Below, in pieces: positions 9,168-18,092 of a DNA stretch of 64,000 nucleotides. The notes below the pieces were generated by a model, which saw only the letters and a list, made by a program, of their open reading frames with translations, made no database searches and was not told the DNA's origin. The position numbers and the translations under genes were made by a program. Within the stretch, counting starts at the first letter, position 1. Every line of letters starts with the position of its first letter. The stretch comes from Membranihabitans marinus. GTDB taxonomy: Bacteria; Bacteroidota; Bacteroidia; Chitinophagales; Saprospiraceae. Location of the stretch: assembly GCF_021729155.1 (NCBI RefSeq), contig NZ_JAJQYA010000007.1, forward strand, positions 62,001 through 126,000, read 5' to 3'.

Positions 9168-10499
9168 ATGGGAGATAACAACTTTAATCGAAGAAATTTT
9201 ATGAAAAGTACAGCACTGGTTGCCGGAGGAGTAATGGCCTCTCCATTTGCAGCAACGGCGGGATTTTATGCTGAATCGGCGGCAGTCGAAATTAAGGTTG
9301 CTCTTATAGGATGTGGAGGAAGAGGTACAGGTGCAGCAGCTCAAGCACTTAAATCTCATCCAAAAGTAAAATTGGTTGCCATGGCCGATGCTTTTATGGA
9401 TCGATTGCAAAACAGTTTGAAAAATCTTAAAGAGGAAATGGAAGGCGAAGGTGGAGATCGCATCGATGTGCCTACCAGTCGTCAGTATTCTGGATTCGAT
9501 GGTTATAAAAAAGCCATGGATCATGCCGATGTAGTTATACTTACCACGCCTCCAGGGTTTAGACCGATTCACTTCAAAGAAGCAATATCACGTGACAAAC
9601 ATGTGTTTATGGAAAAACCAGTAGCCACTGATCCAGCTGGTATTCAATCTGTTTTGGAAACAGCTCAGATGGCCAAAAGTAAAAAATTGAATGTAATCGT
9701 TGGATTGCAGAGAAGATACCAAAACTCATACTTGGAAATGATTAAGCGATACCAAGACGGTATGATCGGCGATATCACTTCAGCACAGGTATATTGGAAT
9801 CAAGGTGCTCTTTGGGTAAGACCTAGAAAACCATCGATGAATGAGATGGAATATCAAATGCGCAACTGGTATTATTTCAATTGGTTGTGTGGAGATCATA
9901 TTGTAGAGCAACACATCCACAATATTGATGTGGTGAATTGGTTCAAAGATCAAACTCCAACTACTGCTCAAGGAATGGGAGGTAGAGTGATGAGAGTAGG
10001 CAAAGAATACGGTGAAATCTTTGATCATCACTTTGTCGAATTTACTTATGACGACGGTGTGGTTATGAATTCACAATGTAGACATCAACCGGGAACCTTT
10101 ACTCGAGTAGATGAAATATTGACGGGGACAAAAGGACGTATCTTCTGTCGTCAGGGACGGATCGAAGATTTAAAAGGAAATGTGCTTTACCAATTTGATA
10201 AAGCCAATAAAGAAAACAATCCTTATCAAGAGGAACACAACTTATTGTTTGATGCGATCTCTAAAGGAGAGTATAAATTCTCTAATGCGGAATACGGCGC
10301 TCATACTACTTTGACTGCCATTGTAGGTCGATTGGCTACTTATTCTGGAAAAGTAATTGATCAACAAGCTGCACTCAACTCGGGATTGTCTATTCAACCC
10401 GAAGAATATTCATGGGATGCTACTCCACCAGTTTTACCAGGTGACGATGGATTGTATCCTTGTGCTCAACCAGGGGTTACAGATTACTTTAAGTCTTAG
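9168..10499 (+). CDS. Tat-exported Gfo/Idh/MocA family oxidoreductase
   Basis: This is an NAD(P)-dependent sugar oxidoreductase family protein of 443 aa. A twin-arginine signal (FNRRNFMKSTA, then the hydrophobic stretch to FAATAG) indicates export. The Rossmann dinucleotide motif GCGGRG is at residues 48-53 and the family signature EKP at residues 149-151 (HVFMEKPVATDP). The C-terminal alpha/beta domain contains HIVEQHIHNIDVV with candidate catalytic histidines. Exported members are thought to hold a tightly bound cofactor and oxidise or rearrange glycosides, as in the 3-keto-sugar pathways of Bacteroidota; the substrate here is unknown. It ends an apparent two-gene operon with the SUMF1-fold gene and is followed by a clear terminator. 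Confidence 0.92.
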   Translation: MGDNNFNRRNFMKSTALVAGGVMASPFAATAGFYAESAAVEIKVALIGCGGRGTGAAAQALKSHPKVKLVAMADAFMDRLQNSLKNLKEEMEGEGGDRIDVPTSRQYSGFDGYKKAMDHADVVILTTPPGFRPIHFKEAISRDKHVFMEKPVATDPAGIQSVLETAQMAKSKKLNVIVGLQRRYQNSYLEMIKRYQDGMIGDITSAQVYWNQGALWVRPRKPSMNEMEYQMRNWYYFNWLCGDHIVEQHIHNIDVVNWFKDQTPTTAQGMGGRVMRVGKEYGEIFDHHFVEFTYDDGVVMNSQCRHQPGTFTRVDEILTGTKGRIFCRQGRIEDLKGNVLYQFDKANKENNPYQEEHNLLFDAISKGEYKFSNAEYGAHTTLTAIVGRLATYSGKVIDQQAALNSGLSIQPEEYSWDATPPVLPGDDGLYPCAQPGVTDYFKS

Positions 10500-10523
10500 G
10501 ATTTAAACTTTATAAAAGAATAT

Positions 10524-10561
10524 AAGCGTTTGTTTGCATTAGTAGACAAGCGCTTTTTTTT
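10524..10561 (+). terminator. Rho-independent terminator after the Gfo/Idh/MocA gene
   Basis: A 10-bp stem (AAGCGTTTGT with ACAAGCGCTT, one G-U pair) encloses a 12-nt loop and runs directly into eight T residues. It lies 25 bp after the stop codon at 10499. Confidence 0.9.
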
Positions 10562-10645
10562 GTTTAATTTATGACTTTAGTCATCTAATTGTCAGGTTGG
10601 AGAGATATTTCTTATTTTACTTCTCTAAAAAAATCTATCATAGAA

Positions 10646-12016
10646 ATGAAGATCATACAAAGTGTCAATCCATATTCTGGCGAAGTAGTCGGAGAATATT
10701 CATTGCATTCCGATGAAGAGGTAAACGATATTATAAAAAGGGCGTCGTTGACATTTCATCGTCAGCAAAAAAGTGATAAGGCCGAAGGGCTGAATCAAAG
10801 ATGTGAGAGAATCAAAGACTTATCTCGTCATTTGGAAAACGAAAAGATGAAACTGGCCAAGTTGATGACTATGGAAATGGGAAAACCCATTAGTCAGTCC
10901 ATTGGAGAGATTGAGAAATGTGCTTGGTTGTGTAGGTATTATGCAGAAAAAGCTCCAGAGTTTTTGGCAGATGATATTATTTCAACGGATGCGGATCGAA
11001 GTTGGGTCAGCAAAGATGGTTTGGGCGTTGTTCTTGGAGTTATGCCTTGGAATTTCCCTTTTTGGCAGGTTTTTCGTTTTGCAGTTCCAACTTATTTATC
11101 AGGAAATACCCTCTTACTAAAACACTCTTCTTTGGTAACTGGGTCCGCTTTAGCTATCCGCGATTTATTTTTAAAAATAGGATGTGATTCTGGAGTATTT
11201 CAAGTTCTCGTAATACCTGGTCGCCGGGTGGCTAAGGTTATCGAAAATGAGGCTGTGAGAGCAGTTTCCTTAACTGGGAGTGAGGCCGCAGGGAGGTCGG
11301 TGGCCGCAGTTTGTGGTCAAAATATAAAACCCTCTTTATTGGAATTGGGAGGCAATAATGCTGCCCTTATATTAAACGATGCCGATGTGGATCGCTATAT
11401 CGATGCCATGGTTTGGGCTAGATTTCAGAATGCCGGACAGAGTTGTATTGCAGCAAAAAGATTCATTGTACTGCCCGATATTTACGATGAATTTGTAGAT
11501 AAATTTACTCGTAAGTGCAAAGACCTAGTATTGGGCAATCCCATGGATAATCAGACTCAATTGGCAACAATGGCATCCACCGAATTGGCCGAAGAACTTG
11601 CAGGTCAAGTAAAGACCAGTATCCAACAAGGCAGTGTGCTGACTTTGGGAGGTCAGAGAGAAGGCGCTTTTTATTCACCGACGATTTTGGAAAATGTTGA
11701 ACCTGGAAATTTGGCCTTTGAAGAAGAATTATTTGGTCCTGTAGCGGCTATTGTAAAGGCGGAAAATATCGAAGAGGGCATTGAATTGGTCAATCGTTCA
11801 AAATTTGGCCTAGGTCTTTCTATTTTTACTGAAGATGTGGCAGGAGTGAGTCAATATCTTCCTCAGATAAATGAAGGAGCGGTATTCTTTAATGAATTGG
11901 TGAAATCTGATCCGAGACTGCCATTTGGAGGGGTGAAAAATTCTGGATATGGCCGTGAATTGGCTGAAGAGGGATTGATGGCTTTTGTCAATAAGAAAAC
12001 CGTATACATAAAATAA
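10646..12016 (+). CDS. NAD(P)-dependent aldehyde dehydrogenase, succinate-semialdehyde dehydrogenase-like
   Basis: This is an aldehyde dehydrogenase of the GabD/succinate-semialdehyde class. The open frame extends upstream to a TTG at 10589, but I choose the ATG at 10646 because homology-like sequence (IQSVNPYSGEVV) begins there and gives about 456 aa, the usual length. Counted from that start, the general-base Glu is E233 (LLELGG) and the catalytic Cys is C267 (GQSCIAA). The cofactor and substrate segments include VMPWNFPFWQ and the C-terminal LPFGGVKNSGYGRE. It probably oxidises succinate semialdehyde or a related aldehyde to the acid in the cytoplasm. No gabT lies nearby, so the substrate remains an inference. 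It stands alone after a terminator. Confidence 0.9.
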   Translation: MKIIQSVNPYSGEVVGEYSLHSDEEVNDIIKRASLTFHRQQKSDKAEGLNQRCERIKDLSRHLENEKMKLAKLMTMEMGKPISQSIGEIEKCAWLCRYYAEKAPEFLADDIISTDADRSWVSKDGLGVVLGVMPWNFPFWQVFRFAVPTYLSGNTLLLKHSSLVTGSALAIRDLFLKIGCDSGVFQVLVIPGRRVAKVIENEAVRAVSLTGSEAAGRSVAAVCGQNIKPSLLELGGNNAALILNDADVDRYIDAMVWARFQNAGQSCIAAKRFIVLPDIYDEFVDKFTRKCKDLVLGNPMDNQTQLATMASTELAEELAGQVKTSIQQGSVLTLGGQREGAFYSPTILENVEPGNLAFEEELFGPVAAIVKAENIEEGIELVNRSKFGLGLSIFTEDVAGVSQYLPQINEGAVFFNELVKSDPRLPFGGVKNSGYGRELAEEGLMAFVNKKTVYIK

Positions 12017-12249
12017 CCAAGAATCAATTATTTCTCAGAAATAGGCGTGTATATAATATTTCACTTGATGTGAAGGAGGGGAGAATAATACCAATGGTGT
12101 ATTGTAATGTCTCGATTTCAAACAAATCTAAATATTACCGACAATTATAAACGTATTTGGTATAATTCTACAATAGCTAATGTCATCAATAAAACGTTTG
12201 CTTAAATTTTCAATTAGACAAATTCAAGGTTAATCTATAGTCAATAAAA

Positions 12250-12290
12250 ACTTATGCTGACTAAGAACTATAATCCTTGTCAGCATAAGT
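12250..12290. terminator. Bidirectional terminator between convergent genes
   Basis: A long stem of 15 bp with one bulged T (ACTTATGCTGAC arm at 12250-12265, complementary arm at 12276-12290) has a 10-nt loop. It lies in the 315-bp gap between the aldehyde dehydrogenase gene (+) and the YeaQ-type gene (-). A-rich sequence precedes it (AAAA at 12247-12250), giving a U-tract on the minus strand, and TTTT follows after a few bases on the plus strand. I see nothing else in this gap. Confidence 0.7.
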
Positions 12291-12331
12291 ATATGTTTTA
12301 CTAGTATTCCGATTGGAATACCAAAGAATGG

Positions 12332-12580
12332 CTATTTCTTTACTTTATTGTAAACAAACAATAGTAATACAGCTCCACCAACGGCCAAGATAATACTCTT
12401 GAGGTTGAATCCATCGACGTCGCCAAATCCTAAGAATGTGCCGATCCATCCGCCGACAACAGCTCCTAGTATTCCAATAATTATGCTCACTATCCATCCC
12501 CCTGGGTCTTTTCCTGGGTGAATAAACTTTGCAATAGCGCCTACGACTAGACCAAAAATAATCCAAACTAACCAACTCAT
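12332..12580 (-). CDS. GlsB/YeaQ/YmgE family membrane protein
   Basis: A small 82-aa inner-membrane protein with three hydrophobic segments: WLVWIIFGLVVGAIA (about residues 3-17), a glycine-rich one at about 28-50, and SIILAVGGAVLLLFVY near the end. The pattern, with HPGKDPGGW in the first loop, is that of the 'transglycosylase-associated'/YeaQ/YmgE family linked to general stress responses. Biochemical function is not established for the family. It is 41 bp downstream of the beta-propeller lipoprotein gene on the same strand and could share its transcript. Confidence 0.9.
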   Translation of the reverse strand: MSWLVWIIFGLVVGAIAKFIHPGKDPGGWIVSIIIGILGAVVGGWIGTFLGFGDVDGFNLKSIILAVGGAVLLLFVYNKVKK

Positions 12581-12621
12581 ATGTTAAGTTTAAGGGTGAA
12601 AAAAAATCGTTTCATATAAAA

Positions 12622-13512
12622 TTATTCCTCAAAAGAAAGTGAATAACTCGCCACTTCATTTTTGAGGAAAGTCGGAACAATAACTTGTTGAGTTTCGGGA
12701 ACAAAAGTAATATCTGCTGTATTAGATTTTTCTTCTTGAGTGTCTACCAGCAAAGTAGTTTTACTTCCGGAGATATAAAAAATTTGTCCGCCCCAACGGC
12801 TGGCAATAAAAGTAGTGTCGTTTAAAATCACTAAACCATCACCACCCAAAACTTCAGTATTTAAAGTAGTATAACTTCCATCGGCATTAAACTTAACCAA
12901 TCCTTCTTTACACAGCCCATATAATTGTCCAGCGTGACATTCCAATCCATTGATATTGGGAACGTTTTCGGCGATGGCTTCATACTGTCCGTCTTTAAGT
13001 CGGTATACTGTATTGGCTCTCATATCCGAAAAATAAATGTATTCTCCATCGGTGCATACATCATTTAAAAACTTGGCACTGTCTACAGCTATTCTTTCGG
13101 CAATGCTTCCATCGTTGAGGTTGATGCCCAATATTTCATCGATATCGGATACGTAAAGCTTGTGATCGTTGATGGCCATTCCCTTGGGGGCATTTAAGTC
13201 TACCACCCATTTTAAATTGTCTATCGTGCCATCGGGACGAATCTTGGATATAAAGCCATCTCCGTCTTTTAGGCTTGATTTTGTATTGCCACTAGATACA
13301 TATATGGCTTTGGAAACTGGATCGTATAAAGTGGATTCTGATCCTGTAAATACGGTGTCGGTTTTCCAATCCATGGTCAGAACCGGTTCTGTTTTAACGG
13401 GAACTGCTGATTCTTCTGAATTGGACTGACTTGAATTGCAGGCTATCGAGAAGAGAAATAAGCCCAAAATCGAAGGAATAATTGACTTGAAAGAGGAAAA
13501 GGTAAGATTCAT
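12622..13512 (-). CDS. Lipoprotein with SMP-30/NHL-like six-bladed beta-propeller
   Basis: The open frame reaches an ATG at 13545, but the signal peptide begins more naturally at the internal ATG at 13512 (MNLTFSSFKS), giving 296 aa. The lipobox is SIAC about 24 residues later, followed by a Ser/Glu-rich linker. The remainder is a series of short repeats (SESTLYDPVSKAIYVSSG, GEYIYFSDMRANTVYRL, LNDTTFIASRWGGQIFYI) typical of SMP-30/NHL propellers. The acidic metal ligands of true gluconolactonases are not obvious, so it may bind rather than hydrolyse. It probably sits in the periplasm on a membrane anchor. Function is unknown. Confidence 0.75.
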   Translation of the reverse strand: MNLTFSSFKSIIPSILGLFLFSIACNSSQSNSEESAVPVKTEPVLTMDWKTDTVFTGSESTLYDPVSKAIYVSSGNTKSSLKDGDGFISKIRPDGTIDNLKWVVDLNAPKGMAINDHKLYVSDIDEILGINLNDGSIAERIAVDSAKFLNDVCTDGEYIYFSDMRANTVYRLKDGQYEAIAENVPNINGLECHAGQLYGLCKEGLVKFNADGSYTTLNTEVLGGDGLVILNDTTFIASRWGGQIFYISGSKTTLLVDTQEEKSNTADITFVPETQQVIVPTFLKNEVASYSLSFEE

Positions 13513-13617
13513 TGTAGTATTTGATTTGTTTGATGAAAAATACAAAATATTTGTTAAATTTCATAATTATCTTTTTGTTATAAAAGATTAAAAATCAATA
13601 CAGTTCTACCATTCAAG

Positions 13618-13651
13618 ATAAGTGTTAACCTCGAAGGAAGTTAACACTTAT
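13618..13651. terminator. Perfect 12-bp inverted repeat downstream of porX
   Basis: ATAAGTGTTAAC at 13618-13629 is perfectly complementary to 13640-13651 around a 10-nt loop. It lies 36 bp past the porX stop (minus strand) and also upstream of the lipoprotein gene. There is no T-run on either side, so it may be a processing or termination hairpin, or a protein-binding palindrome with GTTAAC centres. Confidence 0.45.
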
Positions 13652-13686
13652 TTAGATGATTCTATGGTGTCAAAAATTACGATAAA

Positions 13687-15243
13687 TTATGATCTAGATT
13701 TGAGATGAATGAAGGGACAAATCATCTCTTCTAAGCTGATCCCTCCGTGTTGGAAGGTGTTTTTGTAGTAATTATTGTAGTAGTTGTAGTTGTTGGGGTA
13801 AAGAAAGAAATGGTCTTCTTTAGCAAAAATAAAAGTCGAGCTCACATTGGGTCTAGGGAGGTGGGCTTCTTGTGGATTTTTGACTTCAAGCACATCACGA
13901 CTATCGTATTTTAAGTTTTTACCCACTTTATAGCGGAGGTTGGTCGTGGTTTCGCGATCGCCGATAACTTTTGAGGGTTGTTTTACGCGGATGGTTCCGT
14001 GATCTGTGGTTACAAATAGATTGATATCGTGTTCGGCAAGTTTTTGCAAAGCACTCCATAATGGTGAATGGAGAAACCATGACTTGGTAATCGATCGGTA
14101 GGCCCTCTCGTCACTGGCCAATCCTTTTAGCATTTCCATCTCTGTTCGAGCATGAGACATCATGTCTATGAAATTGTAGACAATAACGGTTAAATCGTTA
14201 TTGAGAAAATTCATGGCCTTGCCTTCCATTTCACTAGCTTGATAGGCATTGGATACTTTTACGTATTCATGCTTTATATCCTTGTGCATATATCTTTTTA
14301 GAAGACCTTCCAAAAACTCCGCTTCATGTTGATTTTTACCTCCTTCTTCATTGTCGTTCTTCCAAAAATTAGGATATTTTTTCTCGATTTCTGCTGGCAT
14401 CATACCAGCGAAAATAGCATTTCTACTATACTGTGTTGCCGTGGGTAGAATACTGTAAAAATATTCTTCTGATTCTATTTTGAAAGCCTCATTAAATATG
14501 GGTTCGAGAATAGCCCACTGGTCATATCGAAGATTGTCCAACAACAAGAAGATGGTTGGGCGATCATTGAGATTGGGGATAAGTTTTTCTCTTATCAAGG
14601 ATGAAGACATAATAGGGGCATCTATCCCATCCATCCAATCCAAATAATGGCGATCAATAAATTTTGAGAATTCGCTGTTGGCCTCGCTTTTTTGCATGGT
14701 CAATATATCTTGCATTTGATCGCTTTGGGATTTGGATAATTTCAATTCCCAGTCGATGATTTTTCTATAGATCTGCACCCATTCTTTGTAATCCAATCGA
14801 CCATTGATTTCCATCAAGATACTTCTAAATTCTTGTTGGTAGTCGGTGACCGTTTTTTCTCGCACTAGGCGCTGATTGTCGATGATTTTTTTCAGGGTAA
14901 GTAGAATTTGATTTGGATTGACAGGTTTTAATAAAAAATCTGCAATTTCAGACCCGATGGCTTCATCCATTAGAGATTCGGCCTCGTTTTTGGTGATCAT
15001 GACAACGGGAACATTTTTGTTGATTTCTCTAATCTTGCTCAATGTTTCCAAGCCCGTGATCCCAGGCATACTCTCATCGAGGAAGACACAATTGATATCG
15101 CTATTTTCAGCTAATTCTTCTACGGCATCGTGTCCATTGGTAACGGTAATGACCTGATACCCTTTTTTTTCTAAAAATAATAACTGTGGTCTAAGTAAAT
15201 CAATTTCGTCGTCTGCCCAAAGAATTTGGATATCGTTTGTCAT
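13687..15243 (-). CDS. porX: PorX: response regulator with PglZ/alkaline-phosphatase-like output domain
   Basis: The product is 518 aa. Residues 1-120 are a CheY-like receiver: acidic pocket D11/D12, phospho-acceptor D56 (VFLDESMPG), and conserved K106 (LLKPVNP). A helical linker follows, then a PglZ-type alkaline-phosphatase-superfamily domain from about residue 195, with metal-site-like segments IFLLLDNLRYDQW, FIDMMSHAR, TTDHGTIRV and FQHGGISLEEMI. This architecture is that of PorX, which with the sensor PorY controls type IX secretion genes in Bacteroidota and whose output domain is reported to act as a phosphodiesterase. It suggests that the organism has a type IX secretion system. No porY lies beside it. 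It is divergent from the HD-domain gene with 98 bp between starts. Confidence 0.93.
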   Translation of the reverse strand: MTNDIQILWADDEIDLLRPQLLFLEKKGYQVITVTNGHDAVEELAENSDINCVFLDESMPGITGLETLSKIREINKNVPVVMITKNEAESLMDEAIGSEIADFLLKPVNPNQILLTLKKIIDNQRLVREKTVTDYQQEFRSILMEINGRLDYKEWVQIYRKIIDWELKLSKSQSDQMQDILTMQKSEANSEFSKFIDRHYLDWMDGIDAPIMSSSLIREKLIPNLNDRPTIFLLLDNLRYDQWAILEPIFNEAFKIESEEYFYSILPTATQYSRNAIFAGMMPAEIEKKYPNFWKNDNEEGGKNQHEAEFLEGLLKRYMHKDIKHEYVKVSNAYQASEMEGKAMNFLNNDLTVIVYNFIDMMSHARTEMEMLKGLASDERAYRSITKSWFLHSPLWSALQKLAEHDINLFVTTDHGTIRVKQPSKVIGDRETTTNLRYKVGKNLKYDSRDVLEVKNPQEAHLPRPNVSSTFIFAKEDHFFLYPNNYNYYNNYYKNTFQHGGISLEEMICPFIHLKSRS

Positions 15244-15341
15244 AGAGTTTTGTCTTTTAAATTTTATTAAAAAAAATCTTAACGGCTAAGTGCAATCAAA
15301 AAACGTTAAATTTATTTTTATTATTACTATTTCAAGATACA

Positions 15342-16532
15342 ATGAATAAAAAGAAAATTATTAACGATCCAATTTATGGATTTATAAATATACCGTTTGA
15401 ACTGGTTTTTGATATAATTGAACATCCCTATTTTCAACGTCTGCGCAGGATTTACCAAGTGGGAATGACGAATCTTATTTATCCCGGTGCCAATCACACT
15501 CGATTTCATCACACCTTAGGTGCCTTACATTTAATGTGGCAAAGTATACAACATCTTCGCAGCAAGGGGATTTTGATATCAGATGAAGAGGCTGAGGCAT
15601 CGTGTTTGGCCATTTTAATGCACGATATTGGACATGGTCCTTTTTCCCATGCATTGGAAGGAGTATTGATTCATCAGTCTCATGAAGATATTTCTCTTCA
15701 GATAATGAAGGAGGTCAATCAGAAATATGAAGGAGACTTGGATTTGGCCATAGAAATATTTACTGGAAAATATCATCGCAGTTTCCTACATCAATTGGTG
15801 TCTAGTGAATTGGACGTAGATCGACTGGATTATCTAAACCGAGATAGTTTTTATTCCGGTGTCGTGGAGGGGAAAATTGGTACGGATCGCATTATTAAAA
15901 TGCTGAATGTAGTGGACAATGAATTGGTTATCGAGGAAAAAGGGCTCTACTCCATTGAGAAGTTTTTAATGGCCAGAAAAATTATGTATTGGCAGGTTTA
16001 TATGCATAAAACGGTTTTGGCAGCAGAGAAAATGCTGATTTCAGCTGTAGAACGACTTAAATATTTAGTAGTGAATGCCAGTCATTTGGCTCCCATTTCA
16101 ATCCCCTTACAACATTTGTTAAGACATTCCCATACTGATTTTCAATTGCAAGATTTTTTAAAAATTGACGATATTGATGTCTTGTATGCCTTAAAACAAC
16201 ACGAGTATTGGGAAGATGATTTGTTTAGTTATTTATGTGAAGGCCTGCTCAATCGAAGGTTGTTTCGGACTCAACTTCAAACTAAAGCTTTTGCTGAGGC
16301 AGAAATGGAGAATATACATACCAAGGTTGGTGATTTTTTAAAAATTGATCGTGATCTGGCGGAAAAATTGATTTTCAGTGGAACCGAAACCACTCAATTC
16401 TACAACGATATTCCTCATCAAATAAAATTTTTGATGAAGGACGGTAGAATTCTTCCTTTTGAAGAAATCTCAGAATTAGGAGCGACCAATAGTCAAACGA
16501 AAAAGCATTATTTGGTTTATCCTAAATTTTAA
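15342..16532 (+). CDS. HD-domain phosphohydrolase (SAMHD1/dGTPase-like)
   Basis: A 396-aa cytoplasmic HD-superfamily protein. Metal-binding residues are visible: H56 in HTRFHHTLG, H94-D95 in MHDIGHGPFSH, and the distal Asp in SSELDVDRLDYLNRDSFYSG. This arrangement is the one seen in dNTP triphosphohydrolases and their widespread bacterial paralogues. Substrate specificity cannot be read from sequence. The C-terminus (about residues 260-396) is the family's helical extension. Its last four bases overlap the 3' end of the SRPBCC gene on the opposite strand, so the two are convergent. Confidence 0.9.
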   Translation: MNKKKIINDPIYGFINIPFELVFDIIEHPYFQRLRRIYQVGMTNLIYPGANHTRFHHTLGALHLMWQSIQHLRSKGILISDEEAEASCLAILMHDIGHGPFSHALEGVLIHQSHEDISLQIMKEVNQKYEGDLDLAIEIFTGKYHRSFLHQLVSSELDVDRLDYLNRDSFYSGVVEGKIGTDRIIKMLNVVDNELVIEEKGLYSIEKFLMARKIMYWQVYMHKTVLAAEKMLISAVERLKYLVVNASHLAPISIPLQHLLRHSHTDFQLQDFLKIDDIDVLYALKQHEYWEDDLFSYLCEGLLNRRLFRTQLQTKAFAEAEMENIHTKVGDFLKIDRDLAEKLIFSGTETTQFYNDIPHQIKFLMKDGRILPFEEISELGATNSQTKKHYLVYPKF

Positions 16533-17056
16533 GATTCTAAGATGGTTTTAAGTCTTTGAAGTCCTTCTTCAAAGTCGGCTCCAATTTGTTTTTCCATATT
16601 GACAAATAGCATCATGATATTCATTGGTCTTTTCATTGGACTGGTAAATCCCCATGTGACTTCAGTTTCATCGCTGTTGATGCTGTTGCAGGTCAAATAG
16701 GCGTCTGCTTCCGACTTAAATGGTTTGAGAAAGATCAATTTGGTATCAATGCGATGATTGGGTTCCAAAGCCTTAATGATTTGAATGCCTTCACCTACTT
16801 GCTTGTGATTGCTGTTCCAATAAGATTCAAATCCTACCTGACCATCTTCTCCAGTGTATTTCTTTTCCATATCTGGGTCTAATCGATTCCACTTAGCCCA
16901 TTCATCTTGGTTTTTGAGGAAGCTTAAGTATTCATAAACATCGTGAAGAGGACGATCAATGTTGATACTGCGGCTCGATTTTAACTCATTGGGTGCAATA
17001 GCTCCAAGAACAAAAATGATTACCACCAGAACGATGAGAACATATATGAAAGTCAT
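16529..17056 (-). CDS. SRPBCC (START-like) family protein with N-terminal membrane anchor
   Basis: A 175-aa protein beginning with one strongly hydrophobic helix (about residues 3-20). The rest is a polyketide-cyclase/START-like SRPBCC domain: SRSINIDRPLHDVYEYLSF, then DEWAKWNRLDPDM, and a C-terminal helix ending in GLQRLKTIL. Such proteins bind hydrophobic ligands in a deep cavity; the ligand is unknown. It converges with the HD-domain gene (4-bp overlap of the ends). Confidence 0.85.
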   Translation of the reverse strand: MTFIYVLIVLVVIIFVLGAIAPNELKSSRSINIDRPLHDVYEYLSFLKNQDEWAKWNRLDPDMEKKYTGEDGQVGFESYWNSNHKQVGEGIQIIKALEPNHRIDTKLIFLKPFKSEADAYLTCNSINSDETEVTWGFTSPMKRPMNIMMLFVNMEKQIGADFEEGLQRLKTILES

Positions 17057-17183
17057 TTTTTATTAATTTATATTAAATAAAATGTAATTATTTGTAAATT
17101 AATAAAAATAACTGAAATATGATAGTGTAAAAGCCTTTATGTAGTGTATTATTCTTTTTTAAAGGTGAGGTTTTAATTGTTGT

Positions 17184-17951
17184 CTATAATATTGAAAAAA
17201 TTCTGCTGTACGAAAAAGCTGTCTTTTGTCCATTACTACCTGTAATGTCTTTGATAAGTCCAGATTTGTGAAAATCAATTTTGAAATCAATGATTTCATT
17301 CTCTCTACCAGAAGTAGATTCACAAATAGTTTGCTTTTTTTGAAGGATATTGTTTTTATTCCACCCTTGAACAGACCTGATAAATAAAGGATGTTGATAA
17401 TTAGTATTTCTCTGTGTATCAAATGTGAATAGGGTTTTTATTTTTTCCTTTTTGTGATTGAAAGTGATTTTAGCACTTATATTTTCATTTGTCCACTGAT
17501 AAAATGAACGAGATAAATAGTCGTTCAAATAAGCAGAAAAAATGTGATGACCACTGAGTTGATTGTGGATATTGTATTCAAAAGTATGGAGTTGTTTAAG
17601 TTTTTGATTCCTTCCGCCGAATTCAAATATTTTAATTAAACGTTCATCGTTATCGTAAATATAGGAGTGACGGCCGATAAGATATTTCCCTTGAAAAATT
17701 AATGTTTCAGCACATTTTTCATTTTCGTTGATTTTGTAATGATATTTTTGGTGACCAACAGTTTGCATATTTAAATTACCTCTATGATCGTATTCCATTT
17801 TTTGTATTTGAGTATTGCCATCCTTGGTCTTGGTTTTAATAGAAGTTATGGTTGGATAGTCATTTTGGGCTTTTGAGACTATATGGCTGTTGAAATCTGG
17901 TGTTGGTCTAGCCATTTGCCAAATATTGGATAAACTGTATTTCATGATCAC
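17184..17951 (-). CDS. Hypothetical protein with YD/RHS-like beta-strand repeats
   Basis: The predicted product has 255 residues, with no signal peptide and no membrane segment. Several segments follow the YD-repeat style: MEYDHRGNLNMQTV (about residues 52-65), YIYDNDERLIKIFEFG (about 97-112), FEYNIHNQLSGHH (about 123-135). This is the pattern of RHS/YD proteins and of DUF4595-like proteins, but it is far too short to be an RHS toxin and has no toxin-like tail. Base composition is more AT-rich than its neighbours. Two starts are possible (17951 or the Met two codons later). Function is unknown. Confidence 0.6.
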   Translation of the reverse strand: MIMKYSLSNIWQMARPTPDFNSHIVSKAQNDYPTITSIKTKTKDGNTQIQKMEYDHRGNLNMQTVGHQKYHYKINENEKCAETLIFQGKYLIGRHSYIYDNDERLIKIFEFGGRNQKLKQLHTFEYNIHNQLSGHHIFSAYLNDYLSRSFYQWTNENISAKITFNHKKEKIKTLFTFDTQRNTNYQHPLFIRSVQGWNKNNILQKKQTICESTSGRENEIIDFKIDFHKSGLIKDITGSNGQKTAFSYSRIFSIL

Positions 17952-18092
17952 GGGTTTTGGTGTTGGTATTAAGACGTAATAAAGTGTGATTATGTTGGAT
18001 TAACTCCTAGGTTTTCTTATGTGAATGACCTTTTACATTGATTTCCTTTATGTATATTAGCCGAAGAACACAAGGGATAGAAATATCGAAAT

